Assembly: GCA_958367245.1 (NCBI GenBank)
Contig: CATXEA010000020.1
Span: 1-62,963 of the forward strand
Direction: 5' to 3'
Source of the DNA: an uncultured Blautia sp.
Lineage (GTDB): Bacteria > Bacillota > Clostridia > Lachnospirales > Lachnospiraceae
DNA: 62,963 nucleotides
Part shown: positions 24,652-33,182 of the stretch, in pieces
How positions within the stretch are numbered: the stretch's first letter is position 1
Layout of the letters: every line of letters starts with the position of its first letter
Translations under genes and position numbers: made by a program
Notes under the pieces: generated by a model
Databases searched by the model: none
Told to the model about the DNA's origin: nothing
Seen by the model: the letters and a program-made list of their open reading frames with translations, nothing else

Positions 24652-24849
24652 ATGACAGTTACAAAGGAAATGCAGATCGGTCAGCTTCTGCAGGCAGATC
24701 CAAACATTGCAGTGATCCTTATGAGAGCAGGTATGCACTGCATCGGCTGCCCTTCATCCCAGATGGAATCTCTGGAAGAAGCAGCTATGGTTCACGGCAT
24801 GGACGTAGATGTTCTTGTTCAGCAGATCAATGACTTTCTTAATGCATAA
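24652..24849 (+). CDS. DUF1858 small redox-disulfide protein
   Basis: 65 aa. The whole protein is one DUF1858 domain: IGQLLQADPNIAVILMRAGMHCIGCPSSQMESLEEAAMVHGMDVDVLVQQIN. The CIGC pair (about residues 27-30) is the redox disulfide often found beside hybrid-cluster proteins. The function is not established; binding of a redox partner is likely. AAAGGAGG lies before the ATG. It has its own promoter, and the terminator at 24870-24902 is shared with mecA. Confidence 0.92.
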   Translation: MTVTKEMQIGQLLQADPNIAVILMRAGMHCIGCPSSQMESLEEAAMVHGMDVDVLVQQINDFLNA

Positions 24850-24869
24850 TCATTATAAATGACAGTACG

Positions 24870-24902
24870 AAAAGACCGCATCTGCAGCAGATGCGGTCTT
24901 TT
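24870..24902. terminator. bidirectional terminator between DUF1858 and mecA
   Basis: Perfect 16-bp inverted repeat AAAAGACCGCATCTGC (24870-24885) / GCAGATGCGGTCTTTT (24887-24902), with A and T runs on the outer sides. Confidence 0.93.
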
Positions 24903-24912
24903 ACAAATCATG

Positions 24913-25650
24913 TTAAATCTGCGCCAGAGTCTGGAGGGCGCTTCTGGAAATTATTTCTCCGTGTTCTTTCAGATAAGCCTCTGCGGAAGCAGTGAATCCT
25001 TTACCGGAACCGTATTCGGAAAGGATGTTGCAGACCTTATTGAACTCTTCCGGAGCAGAGCAGGACTGGCGGAGAACAAGTCTGTAGCTGTCCTGATATT
25101 TGTAAAGGGTGTTATCTCCGTTGAAATAGCCGTTTAATCCGTGAGCTGCAGCAATTACATCGTCCAGAGTATCGAATACGAAAAGGCGGACGAGGTCTAC
25201 AGAGACAGAATCATCCGGTTCTTCTTTATCTTCCGGAGCAGTATCCTTCTCCTGGGATTTCTTCGGAAGACTCTGGAGCTTGGCTTCACAGAGTTTCTGG
25301 AAAATATCAATAATATTATCTGCGCCGTCAAAGTGCAGGGAATCTGCGGTATCACTTCCGCGGAAAGGAGCGAATTTAGAAAAGCGCGTATCCAGCTCCT
25401 CGGGATCTTCGACCTTGGTGACAATGAGAATGATGCTCTCTGCGCTTACCGGAATGGCCTCGATCATCAGCGGGATGTTGTCCGCTTCGAAACCGAACTG
25501 CAGCGCTGCCTGCTCCATCATGTCGCGGAAAAGCTTCTTTGCTTTCTCTGTGCCGTAGGCAAGTTCGCTGATTCGAATCTGGTGGCTTTCCAAATCCTCT
25601 TTTGTTAAAGTACAGCGAATCTGGTTTTCATTTATTTTCTCTATTTTCAT
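24913..25650 (-). CDS. mecA: ClpC adaptor protein MecA
   Basis: 245 aa. The N-terminal target-binding domain is MKIEKINENQIRCTLTKEDLESHQIRISELAYGTEKAKKLFRDMMEQAALQFGF, a standard MecA start. A charged linker (about residues 105-150) leads to the C-terminal ClpC-binding domain with FDTLDDVIAAAHGLNGYFNGDNTLYKYQDSYRLVL. MecA hands substrate proteins to ClpCP; in Bacillus it controls ComK and Spo0A. Single gene on the minus strand; AGGATGTGA in front of the ATG. Confidence 0.94.
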   Translation of the reverse strand: MKIEKINENQIRCTLTKEDLESHQIRISELAYGTEKAKKLFRDMMEQAALQFGFEADNIPLMIEAIPVSAESIILIVTKVEDPEELDTRFSKFAPFRGSDTADSLHFDGADNIIDIFQKLCEAKLQSLPKKSQEKDTAPEDKEEPDDSVSVDLVRLFVFDTLDDVIAAAHGLNGYFNGDNTLYKYQDSYRLVLRQSCSAPEEFNKVCNILSEYGSGKGFTASAEAYLKEHGEIISRSALQTLAQI

Positions 25651-25801
25651 ATTATCACATCCTGTTAATCGTCATTAAAAAAGGTTATTGTTATTCTATA
25701 TTATATAACACAAGTGTGTATGATGTAAAGGAAATCAATTTGCCTAATTATAAAATATTTGGAAATAAAATCGTAAATTTTTATCAAATTGCTGAAAACA
25801 C

Positions 25802-25829
25802 TTGCAAGACAGGAGAGATGAAGTATAAT
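25802..25829 (+). promoter_or_regulatory. promoter of the candidate RNA
   Basis: TTGCAA (25802-25807), 16-bp spacer, perfect TATAAT (25824-25829). Transcription would start near 25836. Confidence 0.65.
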
Positions 25830-25835
25830 AAAGAC

Positions 25836-26240
25836 AGAAAAAAGAAAGCTGCCTGCGGTTTTAAGTGTGAAACCCGATAAACAAACAGTTAAAATATCAA
25901 CTCTACGATTCATTATAATGTCATTGCATGAGTCATGCAGCGTTCCTGCTGCGCAATGTACATAACATTCCCCTAAGATAAAGAAACTGCAGGGCATATG
26001 TATTTTTTCTTCGGCCTATGGTGTTTTCTGAAACAACAGCTATGGAGCGTTCCTGAGCGAACGTGCTTTAATGAAAGGAGGGAGGATACAGGTAAATTAC
26101 TGCTTTAAACGAAGCAAAATGCAACGAAGTATATCACGAAGAGTCTGAAAAGACACAGGCATAAGAGAAAAGGGCTGTCCGGAATTACTGTTAATGGCTC
26201 CTGTAATCCATAATGCCCCGGGCAGCCTTATAAAATTTTT
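25836..26240 (+). ncRNA. candidate structured non-coding RNA of about 400 nt, family not recognised
   Basis: Bounded by a good promoter and a long terminator-like hairpin (AAGGGCTGTCCGG from about 26170 with CCGGGCAGCCTT, ending near 26230, then TATAAAATTTTT). GCTGCC (25849-25854) can also pair with GGCAGC (26221-26226), closing the molecule end to end. Internal helices include GGTTT / AAACC (25858-25874), ATTGC / GCAAT with GCAGC-GTTCCT-GCTGC inside (25923-25956), GCGTTC / GAACGT (26047-26063), TGCTT / AAGCA (26101-26116) and GTCT-GAAA-AGAC (26143-26154). ACGAAG occurs three times (26109, 26124, 26136). It does not show RNase P, tmRNA, SRP or T-box core motifs; 6S RNA would be only half this size. 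Confidence 0.45.
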
Positions 26241-26257
26241 ATAAACAGAATATTTTA

Positions 26258-26288
26258 TTGATGCAATCTGCCAAAAGTATGTTATACT
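26258..26288 (+). promoter_or_regulatory. possible promoter of the GH18 gene
   Basis: TTGATG (26258-26263) and TATACT (26283-26288) with a long 19-bp spacer; spacing makes the call moderate. Confidence 0.45.
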
Positions 26289-26364
26289 AAGAGAGATTCA
26301 TTTTAATGGGAAAGTGTAAAGCATTCCTGAATAGAAACGAGATTTTACCGAAAGGAAGAAGAAC

Positions 26365-28014
26365 ATGAATAAAAAACATATGCCGGTCGTGGTTGTCTGC
26401 GCGCTGATTCTGGTTCTTGCCGTGATTGGCGGTGGCGCTCATCTGATCAGCAGATATCTGCCCACGAAGAAGCAGATGGATTTAAACGAATACTATGGAC
26501 AACTGGCAGAAGATGAAGCGGCGATTGTGCTGGGAACAGAAAAAATGGAAGAGAGAGGGCTTGTGTCCGGAGAAGATTTTTACCTTCCGATTTCTCTTGT
26601 AAATCAGTATTTAAACCAGAGATTTTACTGGGACAGTGAAGGACAGCGTGTGCTGTATGCAACTCCGTCACAGTTGACAGAAGAACCGGCACAGTCAGAA
26701 GGCGGCGGTTCTGTATGGGTAAAGAATGATAAGGTTTATCTGAATCTTTCTTATATTAAGCAGTATACGGATATGGATGCCTATGTATATACTGAGCCGA
26801 ATCGTATTGCGGTTCAGTATGATTTCAGTGATGTAAATACTGTAACAGTAAAGAAGGATACATATCTGCGCTACAGAGGCGGAATCAAGTCGGAAGTGCT
26901 TGCGAAGGTTCAGAAAGGAACTGTTCTGCGTCTTATGGAAGAGCTGGAGAACTGGGTACAGGTTGCATCTCCGGACGGATATATCGGCTATGTGGAGAAG
27001 AAGCGTGTAGGCGAGCCTTCCAGAACTAATTTCGACAGAGCGTTTGAGAGAGAAGAATATACGTATCTTACAATGGATGAGCCTGTCAATATGGTATGGC
27101 ATCAGGTAACTACTATGGAAGCCAATGCTTATCTCGGAGAGGCGACTGCCAATATGACAGGGGTAAATGTGATTTCTCCGACATGGTTTTCCATTACAGA
27201 CAATGATGGCAGTATTATGAATATTGCAAGTTCCGACTATGTGGCTCAGGCTCATGATATGGGACTGAAAGTGTGGGGACTGGTAGACAATTTCAGTGAG
27301 AACATCAGCACTATGGAAACCCTGTCCAGAACAAGCTCAAGACAGAATCTGGTGAATAATCTGATTCAGGCGGCGCTTGCAGTGGGACTTGACGGTATCA
27401 ATATTGATTTCGAATACTTAAGCGAGGATGTAGGAATCCATTTCCTTCAGTTTCTGAGAGAAATGTCTATTGAATGTCACAAGAATAATCTTGTACTTTC
27501 TGTAGACAATCCGGTTCCTGAGGACTTTACCAGTCATTACGACCGTGCAGAGCAGGGACGCGTGGTAGATTATGTAATTATCATGGGCTATGACGAGCAT
27601 TATGTCGGTTCCGAAAAAGCCGGTTCAGTGGCGTCTCTTCCGTGGGTAGAAAAGGGAATCCAGGATACGCTTGAGGAGGTTCCGCCTCAGAGAGTAATCA
27701 ATGCAGTTCCGTTCTACACCAGATTATGGAAGGTTGCAGCGGGAACTCTTTCCAGTGAAGCTATCGGAATGGATACCGCACAGAATGCGATTGCAGAAAA
27801 TCAGGCGGAAACCTACTGGGATAAGACGACAGGACAGAATTACGGCTCCTATGAAAAAGACGGCGCCTCTTATGAAATCTGGCTGGAAGACGGAGAATCT
27901 CTGGCTGCGAAGGTACAGCTTGTTAAAAAGTACGAGCTTGCGGGCGTGGCAGCATGGAAGCTGGGATTTGAGAACAGCAGTATCTGGCAGGTAATCAGTG
28001 ACAATCTGAAATAG
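26365..28014 (+). CDS. membrane-anchored GH18 family protein with SH3b domain
   Basis: 549 aa. Membrane anchor (residues about 6-27), then a region with VNQYLNQRFYWDSEGQRVLYATP like the stalk of copper-amine-oxidase-like N domains. An SH3b domain lies at about 165-215 (YLRYRGGIKSEVLAKVQKGTVLRLMEELENWVQV, IGYVEKKRVG), then the GH18 barrel from about 240. The active-site motif is LDGINIDFEYL, i.e. DGxxxDxE with the catalytic Glu. Family members of this YaaH/SleL-like type bind and cut N-acetylglucosaminyl bonds of peptidoglycan, often in spores. Likely a cell-wall or cortex hydrolase. Next downstream is the CwlD-like amidase. Confidence 0.9.
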   Translation: MNKKHMPVVVVCALILVLAVIGGGAHLISRYLPTKKQMDLNEYYGQLAEDEAAIVLGTEKMEERGLVSGEDFYLPISLVNQYLNQRFYWDSEGQRVLYATPSQLTEEPAQSEGGGSVWVKNDKVYLNLSYIKQYTDMDAYVYTEPNRIAVQYDFSDVNTVTVKKDTYLRYRGGIKSEVLAKVQKGTVLRLMEELENWVQVASPDGYIGYVEKKRVGEPSRTNFDRAFEREEYTYLTMDEPVNMVWHQVTTMEANAYLGEATANMTGVNVISPTWFSITDNDGSIMNIASSDYVAQAHDMGLKVWGLVDNFSENISTMETLSRTSSRQNLVNNLIQAALAVGLDGINIDFEYLSEDVGIHFLQFLREMSIECHKNNLVLSVDNPVPEDFTSHYDRAEQGRVVDYVIIMGYDEHYVGSEKAGSVASLPWVEKGIQDTLEEVPPQRVINAVPFYTRLWKVAAGTLSSEAIGMDTAQNAIAENQAETYWDKTTGQNYGSYEKDGASYEIWLEDGESLAAKVQLVKKYELAGVAAWKLGFENSSIWQVISDNLK

Positions 28015-28052
28015 AGAATTATGAACTGAAAAAGTAAAGGGCATTTAATGCT

Positions 28053-28105
28053 AAAAACACTCCCGTGGACATATATTTAACTGAATATGCCAAGGGGGTG
28101 TTTTT
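28053..28105 (+). terminator. terminator hairpin overlapping the cwlD ribosome-binding site
   Basis: Long inverted repeat with a few mismatches: 28053-28074 (AAAAACACTCCCGTGG...) with 28085-28105 (...CCAAGGGGGTGTTTTT). It ends in T5 and so looks like a terminator for GH18. Its 3' arm contains AAGGGGGTG, the ribosome-binding site of the next gene, so folding would also hide that site. Confidence 0.8.
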
Positions 28106-28107
28106 AT

Positions 28108-28803
28108 ATGAAAAAGTATGCGATGGAGCTGGCAATGGCATGTCTTCTTCTGGTCAGCTTTTATTTCCTGTCCAGAGAGGCGGCAGTTGCCTCCAGAGAA
28201 ATCCGGCAGGAGGATAAGGTGATTCTTGTAGACCCGGGACACGGAGGAAGGGATCCCGGAATGATAGGAATAGGCAATCTGGAAGAGAAAGGAATAAATC
28301 TTTCGATTGCAAAGCTGGTCAGGGATAACCTTGAGAAAAAAGGTTTCAGAGTTGTAATGACCAGAACAGGGGATGAGGGGCTTTATGAGGAAGACAGCGC
28401 AAACAAAAAGGCGCAGGATATGCAGAGACGGATTGCTCTTATCAAGGAGAAATCCCCGGTTCTTTCCGTGAGCATTCATCAGAACAGCTATCAGGACTCT
28501 TCTGTGAAAGGGCCGCAGGTCTTTTATTACGAGAGCTCGGCAGAAGGGCGTGAGCTGGCAGAGAGTATTCAGAAGAAATTAAATGAGGAGCTGGATGTGC
28601 AAAAGCCCCGGACGGCAAAGGGAAATACAAGCTATTATCTCCTGAAGAGAAGTCCGGGAGTTCTGGCTATTGTGGAGTGCGGTTTTCTCACGAATCCGGA
28701 GGAGGCGGCAAAGCTTAAGACAGAGGAGTATCAGAAAAAAGCAGCGCAGGCTGTTGCAGAAGGGATTTGCGAATACATAGAAAAAAATAAGCAGTTTTTA
28801 TGA
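28108..28803 (+). CDS. cwlD: N-acetylmuramoyl-L-alanine amidase, CwlD type
   Basis: 231 aa from the ATG at 28108, with AAGGGGGTG 8 nt upstream; an ATG at 28087 opens the same frame but precedes the ribosome-binding site. A signal anchor (about residues 5-24) is followed by an Amidase_3 domain. Zn ligands and catalytic Glu: VDPGHGGRDPG (His), GNLEEKGINLSIA (Glu), SVSIHQNS (His) and VECGFLTNPEE (Glu). Length and motif spacing match CwlD, which removes the peptide from muramic acid before muramic-delta-lactam is made in the spore cortex. A vegetative amidase cannot be ruled out. Confidence 0.88.
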   Translation: MKKYAMELAMACLLLVSFYFLSREAAVASREIRQEDKVILVDPGHGGRDPGMIGIGNLEEKGINLSIAKLVRDNLEKKGFRVVMTRTGDEGLYEEDSANKKAQDMQRRIALIKEKSPVLSVSIHQNSYQDSSVKGPQVFYYESSAEGRELAESIQKKLNEELDVQKPRTAKGNTSYYLLKRSPGVLAIVECGFLTNPEEAAKLKTEEYQKKAAQAVAEGICEYIEKNKQFL

Positions 28804-28863
28804 TGGGGCTTTTAAAGAACGGATTCTTTTGGTATACTGAACAAAGAGAAAGTGGGAAAATAT

Positions 28864-30930
28864 ATGTTGGGAATGATTTACCTGATTTTTTCAGGAATAC
28901 TTGGATATGAAATACTGACGGGACTTCTGTCTCCTCCGAAAAAGGAGCAGGCAATACAGGGGATAAATCAGATATGGTTTCTGCTTCCTGCATCCTTTGG
29001 CCTGGGAACGCTGATGCTTACCTGGACAGTGTATGTGGCATCCTGGCTTGCAAGCGTTTGCGCAGGCGCGCAAAATCCTCTTTTTTACGGGAATCTTGCA
29101 GGATTTCTGGTCAGTATAGCAGCGACATACCTGTATCTGCGAGCCGGACGTAAGGGGAATACAGCGAATACATACAGAATTACGCAAATGGCAACGAACA
29201 GGAAATCCCTTAAGAAAGAGGCGGTTTATTTCGGGATTCTCTTTGTTTGTGTTTCCTACATGATGTTTTATGTATTTAATATACACGGCGGAAGGATATA
29301 TTCCGGTTTTACAGTTTATGGGGATTATGCGCCCCACACTGCGATGATGCGTTCATTTTCACTGGGAAATAATTTTCCTACCCAGTACCCGCATTTTGGA
29401 GGCGCAGATGTGAAATACCACTTCATGTTCCAGTTCCTTTCCGGAAATCTGGAATATCTGGGGCTTCCTCTGGACTGGGCGTATAATGTTCCAAGCATTC
29501 TTTCTCTGGTGGGATTTCTTATGCTGCTGTATCTGCTTGCAGTGCGGATTACAGGCAAAACAGCCTGCGGAATCCTTACGGGAATATTCTTTTTCTTCAG
29601 AAGCGGAGCCGCATTTTTTGTTTTTGTTCTGGAGCATATGAAAGCAGGAAATCTGGCGGAGGCTTTTGCCGAAAATACGTCGTTTATCGGTTATACCCTC
29701 AATGAAAACTGGGGGCTTTGGAATTTCAATGTGTACCTGAATCAAAGACATCTGGCATTTGGTCTTCTTGTGGTTTCTGTGGCAATCTGGATTTATATGG
29801 ACGCTCTGGAGGCAGGACTTGACCATAAAGAAAAGGGACTTGTATGGCTGAAGGACAGACTGCTTGGGAGAAGTGCATGGAAGAGCAGAAATCCGGAAAC
29901 CGCGCTTGTTCTGGGCATGATTCTGGGGCTTCTGGCATTCTGGAACGGAGCTGCCTTAATCGGAGGTCTTCTGATTCTTATGGGATTTGGGATTTTTTCG
30001 GACGGAAAGCTGGATTATGCGGTGACTGCAGCAGCGGCGGTGTTTTTCTCTGTGCTTCAGTCCCGGATTTTTATCAGCGGTCAGGCGATGAGCCCGAAGA
30101 TTCAGTTTGGTTTCCTCGCAGAAGAAAAATCTCTGTGGGGAGTGATTATATATTTGTTTTTTATGAGCGGTGTCTTTTTTCTGGGACTTGCGGCGCTTGC
30201 CTGTTTCCTGAAAAGGAAGGGAAGAGTGATTCTTCTGAGCTTCCTGTTTCCGGCAGTGTTTGCATTTGTTTTTTCCCTGACACCGGATATTAATGTAAAT
30301 CATAAGTATATTATGATTTCTTATGCGTTTCTCGCCATGTTCTGGGCAGATGCCGTGTGCAGGCTGTCCGGCAAAGGGATAACTGGGAAAATTACGGCTG
30401 TGCTTCTTTCCCTTTGTCTTACTGTGACGGGAATTTATGACTTTGCCATCATCTTGAGGGGAAATGGCCCCGGACGGAGGGTGAGCGTGAAGGCAGAAAG
30501 TGGGGTTACCGACTGGCTGTCGGAGAACCTGGGGAAGAACGATCTGCTGCTCACCCCCCAATATAGTATGAATGAGGTTACCATGTCCGGAGTTATGATG
30601 TACTGCGGATGGCCTTATTACGCCTGGTCTGCAGGATATGATACCAATTACCGGGCAGCGCAGGCAGTGACCGTTTACACCACAGCGGACAGGCAAGAGC
30701 TTAAAGAAACTGTGGAAAAAGAGCGTATCACATACATTCTTTTTGAGGAAGGAATGGAGTTCGAACAGAGGGAATGCAGGGAGGATGTAATCCGAAGCGT
30801 ATACCCGGAGGTGTTTGAATCTGAGGATAGGAGAATCAGAATTTATGAAACAACGGATAAAGAAAGTAATACCGGAAATACTGCTGACAGCAGCGCTTCT
30901 GGCTCTGTCGGCATTTCTGCTGAAAAGTGA
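28864..30930 (+). CDS. polytopic membrane protein, GT-C-like, paired with DUF2298 protein
   Basis: 688 aa from the ATG at 28864; a GTG four codons earlier is an alternative and neither has a strong ribosome-binding site. About 12 or more hydrophobic helices fill residues 1-530, and a C-terminal extracellular domain of about 150 residues follows. The first large loop has YGDYAPHTAMMRSFSLG, where an acidic residue sits just after the first helices as in GT-C glycosyltransferases that use lipid-linked sugars. The next gene's product has DYGFMEAMMRSSVLP at the same place, so the two are distant homologues. Its end overlaps the next gene by 86 bp. A role in glycan or lipid-linked sugar transfer is inference. 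Confidence 0.75.
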   Translation: MLGMIYLIFSGILGYEILTGLLSPPKKEQAIQGINQIWFLLPASFGLGTLMLTWTVYVASWLASVCAGAQNPLFYGNLAGFLVSIAATYLYLRAGRKGNTANTYRITQMATNRKSLKKEAVYFGILFVCVSYMMFYVFNIHGGRIYSGFTVYGDYAPHTAMMRSFSLGNNFPTQYPHFGGADVKYHFMFQFLSGNLEYLGLPLDWAYNVPSILSLVGFLMLLYLLAVRITGKTACGILTGIFFFFRSGAAFFVFVLEHMKAGNLAEAFAENTSFIGYTLNENWGLWNFNVYLNQRHLAFGLLVVSVAIWIYMDALEAGLDHKEKGLVWLKDRLLGRSAWKSRNPETALVLGMILGLLAFWNGAALIGGLLILMGFGIFSDGKLDYAVTAAAAVFFSVLQSRIFISGQAMSPKIQFGFLAEEKSLWGVIIYLFFMSGVFFLGLAALACFLKRKGRVILLSFLFPAVFAFVFSLTPDINVNHKYIMISYAFLAMFWADAVCRLSGKGITGKITAVLLSLCLTVTGIYDFAIILRGNGPGRRVSVKAESGVTDWLSENLGKNDLLLTPQYSMNEVTMSGVMMYCGWPYYAWSAGYDTNYRAAQAVTVYTTADRQELKETVEKERITYILFEEGMEFEQRECREDVIRSVYPEVFESEDRRIRIYETTDKESNTGNTADSSASGSVGISAEK

Positions 30931-33094
30931 TGTGTGGGCATTTTGGACCTGGTGGCTTCTGGCTTTTGTGATGGGGCTTATGACAATGCCCCTGACAGGA
31001 TGGCTGTTTCGGGGCTTTTCGGACAAGGGCTGGGTGTTTTCCAAGGTACTTGCCATTGCGCTTACCGGTTTTCTTACGTGGTTTCTGGTAGCTGTGAAGC
31101 TTTTGCCGTTTACGACAGTGACCTGCGTGGGCGTTGTGACCCTTGTGTGCGCAGCAGGCGGTCTGGCGCTTCATAGGCATCAGGAAAAAAAGGGCTTTGA
31201 ATGTATGCCCTTTGACCATGGGAGACTGATATTCTGGGAAGAAGTGCTGTTTTTTGTCTTCTTTCTTTTATGGACTTATCTTGCTGGGTTCCGTCCTGCT
31301 GCTTATGGGACAGAGAAATTCATGGATTATGGATTTATGGAGGCGATGATGCGCAGCAGTGTGCTTCCGGCGAGAGACCTGTGGTATTCGGAAGGAACTA
31401 TCAACTATTATTACGGAGGACAGTATTTCGCAGTTTTTTTGTCAAAGGTTTCAGGATGCAGGGTGGAAATCACCTATAATCTTATGCGTACCTTTGTGGC
31501 GGGACTTGCCTTTGTAATGCCGTTTTCCCTTGTTTACCAGATGGCGTCCGACAGGGTGAAGCATTCGCTTACAGGCAAAAAAGCATGGATTCCCGCTGTC
31601 TCAGGAATTACAGCGGGATTTGCAGTTTCCATTGCAGGAAATATGCATTATGTGATTTACAGTAAGATTCTTCCGTGGATTCAGAAGTGGAAGGGAGAGG
31701 AAGTTTCGGGATACTGGTTTCCCAACGCAACCCGCTATATCGGGCATAATCCGGATGTTCCGGACAAGACAATCCATGAATTTCCCTGCTATTCCTTTGT
31801 GCTTGGGGATCTTCATGCCCATGTTGTGAATATTATTTTTGTATTGCTGATTACAGGCATTCTTTATGCATGGATGCGCAATGTACTTTCGGAAAGAAGA
31901 GAAGAGGAAGACTTTTCGGGAAAAAGCTTTTGGAAGAGACAGCTTCTCTGCCCTCATATCCTTCTTGCAGCCATGCTCCTTGGAATGTTCCAGTGGTCAA
32001 ATTTCTGGGATTTTGTGATTTATTTTGTGGTAACCGGAGGCGTTGTGCTCTTTGCAAATATCATTCAGTTTAAAGGAAAGGTCAGAACGATTCTGGCTGT
32101 GACTGCAGCGCAGGCTGTGGAGGTTATCCTTGTGGCATATACTGTGATTCTTCCGTTTAATCTGAAATTTGAGACAATGTTTCAGGGAATCGGAATCGCC
32201 CAGCACCATTCCAGATTTTATCAGCTTATGGTTTTGTGGGGGCTTCCGGGAATCCTTTCGATTCTTTTTATTGTTTCTGTTTTGTGGGAAAAACTCAGAG
32301 AGAAAGAAAACAGAAGCCTCTATAAAGTGATGAGCGCAATAGAAATACCGGATATTTTTGCAGTTATCATGGGACTTTGCGCGATTGGTCTTGTGCTCAT
32401 TCCGGAGCTTGTCTATGTCCGTGACATTTACGAAAACGGAAATGCAAGGGCAAATACCATGTTTAAACTGACATATCAGGCATATATTCTTTTCGGAATG
32501 ACTATGGGATATGGAATTTACAGGCTGCTTGCAGTAACGAAGTCGAAAATCCTGAAGCTGTCGGCAGGAATTGCGCTGGCGCTTCTTTGCTGGACCCTTG
32601 GATATTTCGGCAACAGTGTCCGCGCATGGTTCGGGAATGTGCAAAATCCGGCGGATTATCAGGGACTGAACGCAACCGCTTTTCTGGAAACAGACTTTCC
32701 TCAGGATGCGTCCGCTATCCGCTGGCTGAAAGCAAATATCGAAGGTTCTCCGGTAGTTCTAGAGGCAAATGGAGACAGCTATACAGGGTATGAGCGTGTG
32801 TCTGCAATGACAGGGCTTCCCACAGTTCTTGGCTGGTATGTTCACGAATGGCTATGGAGAAACGATACCGGGGATTTGAACCAGAAGAGCGCAGATATTC
32901 AGAGTATTTACACTTCTTCAGATGAAGCTCTGGTAAAGTTTTTGATTGATAAATATGAGATTTCCTATATTGTAGTGGGCTCTAAGGAATTCGAAAAATA
33001 TGGGGACAAACTCAATGAAGAGCTGCTTTTGGAAATAGGAGAAAAGGTGTTCCAGTCCGGGAATTCTTCCACATATATTCTGAAGGTAGATTAA
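30845..33094 (+). CDS. DUF2298 (YYY-type) membrane protein, putative glycosyltransferase
   Basis: 749 aa from the ATG at 30845 inside the end of the previous gene; GGAG lies 11 nt upstream. About 14 hydrophobic helices, then a C-terminal extracellular domain. Family signs are the loop EKFMDYGFMEAMMRSSVLPA, then INYYYGGQY (the triple Tyr that gives the family its name), and MTGLPTVLGWYVHEWLWR in the C-terminal domain. DUF2298 proteins are known from archaea, Chloroflexi and Clostridia and belong with GT-C type enzymes, but their substrate is not established. The tandem overlap suggests a two-subunit machine with the previous protein. Confidence 0.83.
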   Translation: MKQRIKKVIPEILLTAALLALSAFLLKSDVWAFWTWWLLAFVMGLMTMPLTGWLFRGFSDKGWVFSKVLAIALTGFLTWFLVAVKLLPFTTVTCVGVVTLVCAAGGLALHRHQEKKGFECMPFDHGRLIFWEEVLFFVFFLLWTYLAGFRPAAYGTEKFMDYGFMEAMMRSSVLPARDLWYSEGTINYYYGGQYFAVFLSKVSGCRVEITYNLMRTFVAGLAFVMPFSLVYQMASDRVKHSLTGKKAWIPAVSGITAGFAVSIAGNMHYVIYSKILPWIQKWKGEEVSGYWFPNATRYIGHNPDVPDKTIHEFPCYSFVLGDLHAHVVNIIFVLLITGILYAWMRNVLSERREEEDFSGKSFWKRQLLCPHILLAAMLLGMFQWSNFWDFVIYFVVTGGVVLFANIIQFKGKVRTILAVTAAQAVEVILVAYTVILPFNLKFETMFQGIGIAQHHSRFYQLMVLWGLPGILSILFIVSVLWEKLREKENRSLYKVMSAIEIPDIFAVIMGLCAIGLVLIPELVYVRDIYENGNARANTMFKLTYQAYILFGMTMGYGIYRLLAVTKSKILKLSAGIALALLCWTLGYFGNSVRAWFGNVQNPADYQGLNATAFLETDFPQDASAIRWLKANIEGSPVVLEANGDSYTGYERVSAMTGLPTVLGWYVHEWLWRNDTGDLNQKSADIQSIYTSSDEALVKFLIDKYEISYIVVGSKEFEKYGDKLNEELLLEIGEKVFQSGNSSTYILKVD

Positions 33095-33182
33095 GGCGTA
33101 TAAACGCAGAATGGACAGATGAATAAAAATCGTGTAAAATAAGGACGATTTATAAAGAACAGATTATACAATAGAAAGCAGG

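Larger units (their letters stand above)
25651..26364. other. 714-base intergenic region, mecA to GH18
   Basis: No ORF with convincing codon use. From left to right: the mecA upstream region (AT-rich, 25651-25800), a promoter at 25802-25829, the candidate structured RNA (25836-26240), and the promoter of the GH18 gene (26258-26288). The open frames crossing it on both strands lack ribosome-binding sites. Confidence 0.7.

Noticed and set aside
25602..25880. Open frames inside the mecA-GH18 gap
   Set aside because: No convincing ribosome-binding site and AT-biased composition; the region is better explained by a promoter and RNA.
25836..26240. RNase P, tmRNA, SRP RNA or 6S RNA in the gap
   Set aside because: No GAGGAAAGTCC-type RNase P core, no tRNA-like tmRNA end, no GGTCAGGTCCGGAAGGAAGC-like SRP loop, and about twice the length of 6S RNA. 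A database search could still change this.
29956..31056. 366-codon minus-strand frame over the two GT-C-like genes
   Set aside because: Crosses the overlap of two real genes and has no start signal.
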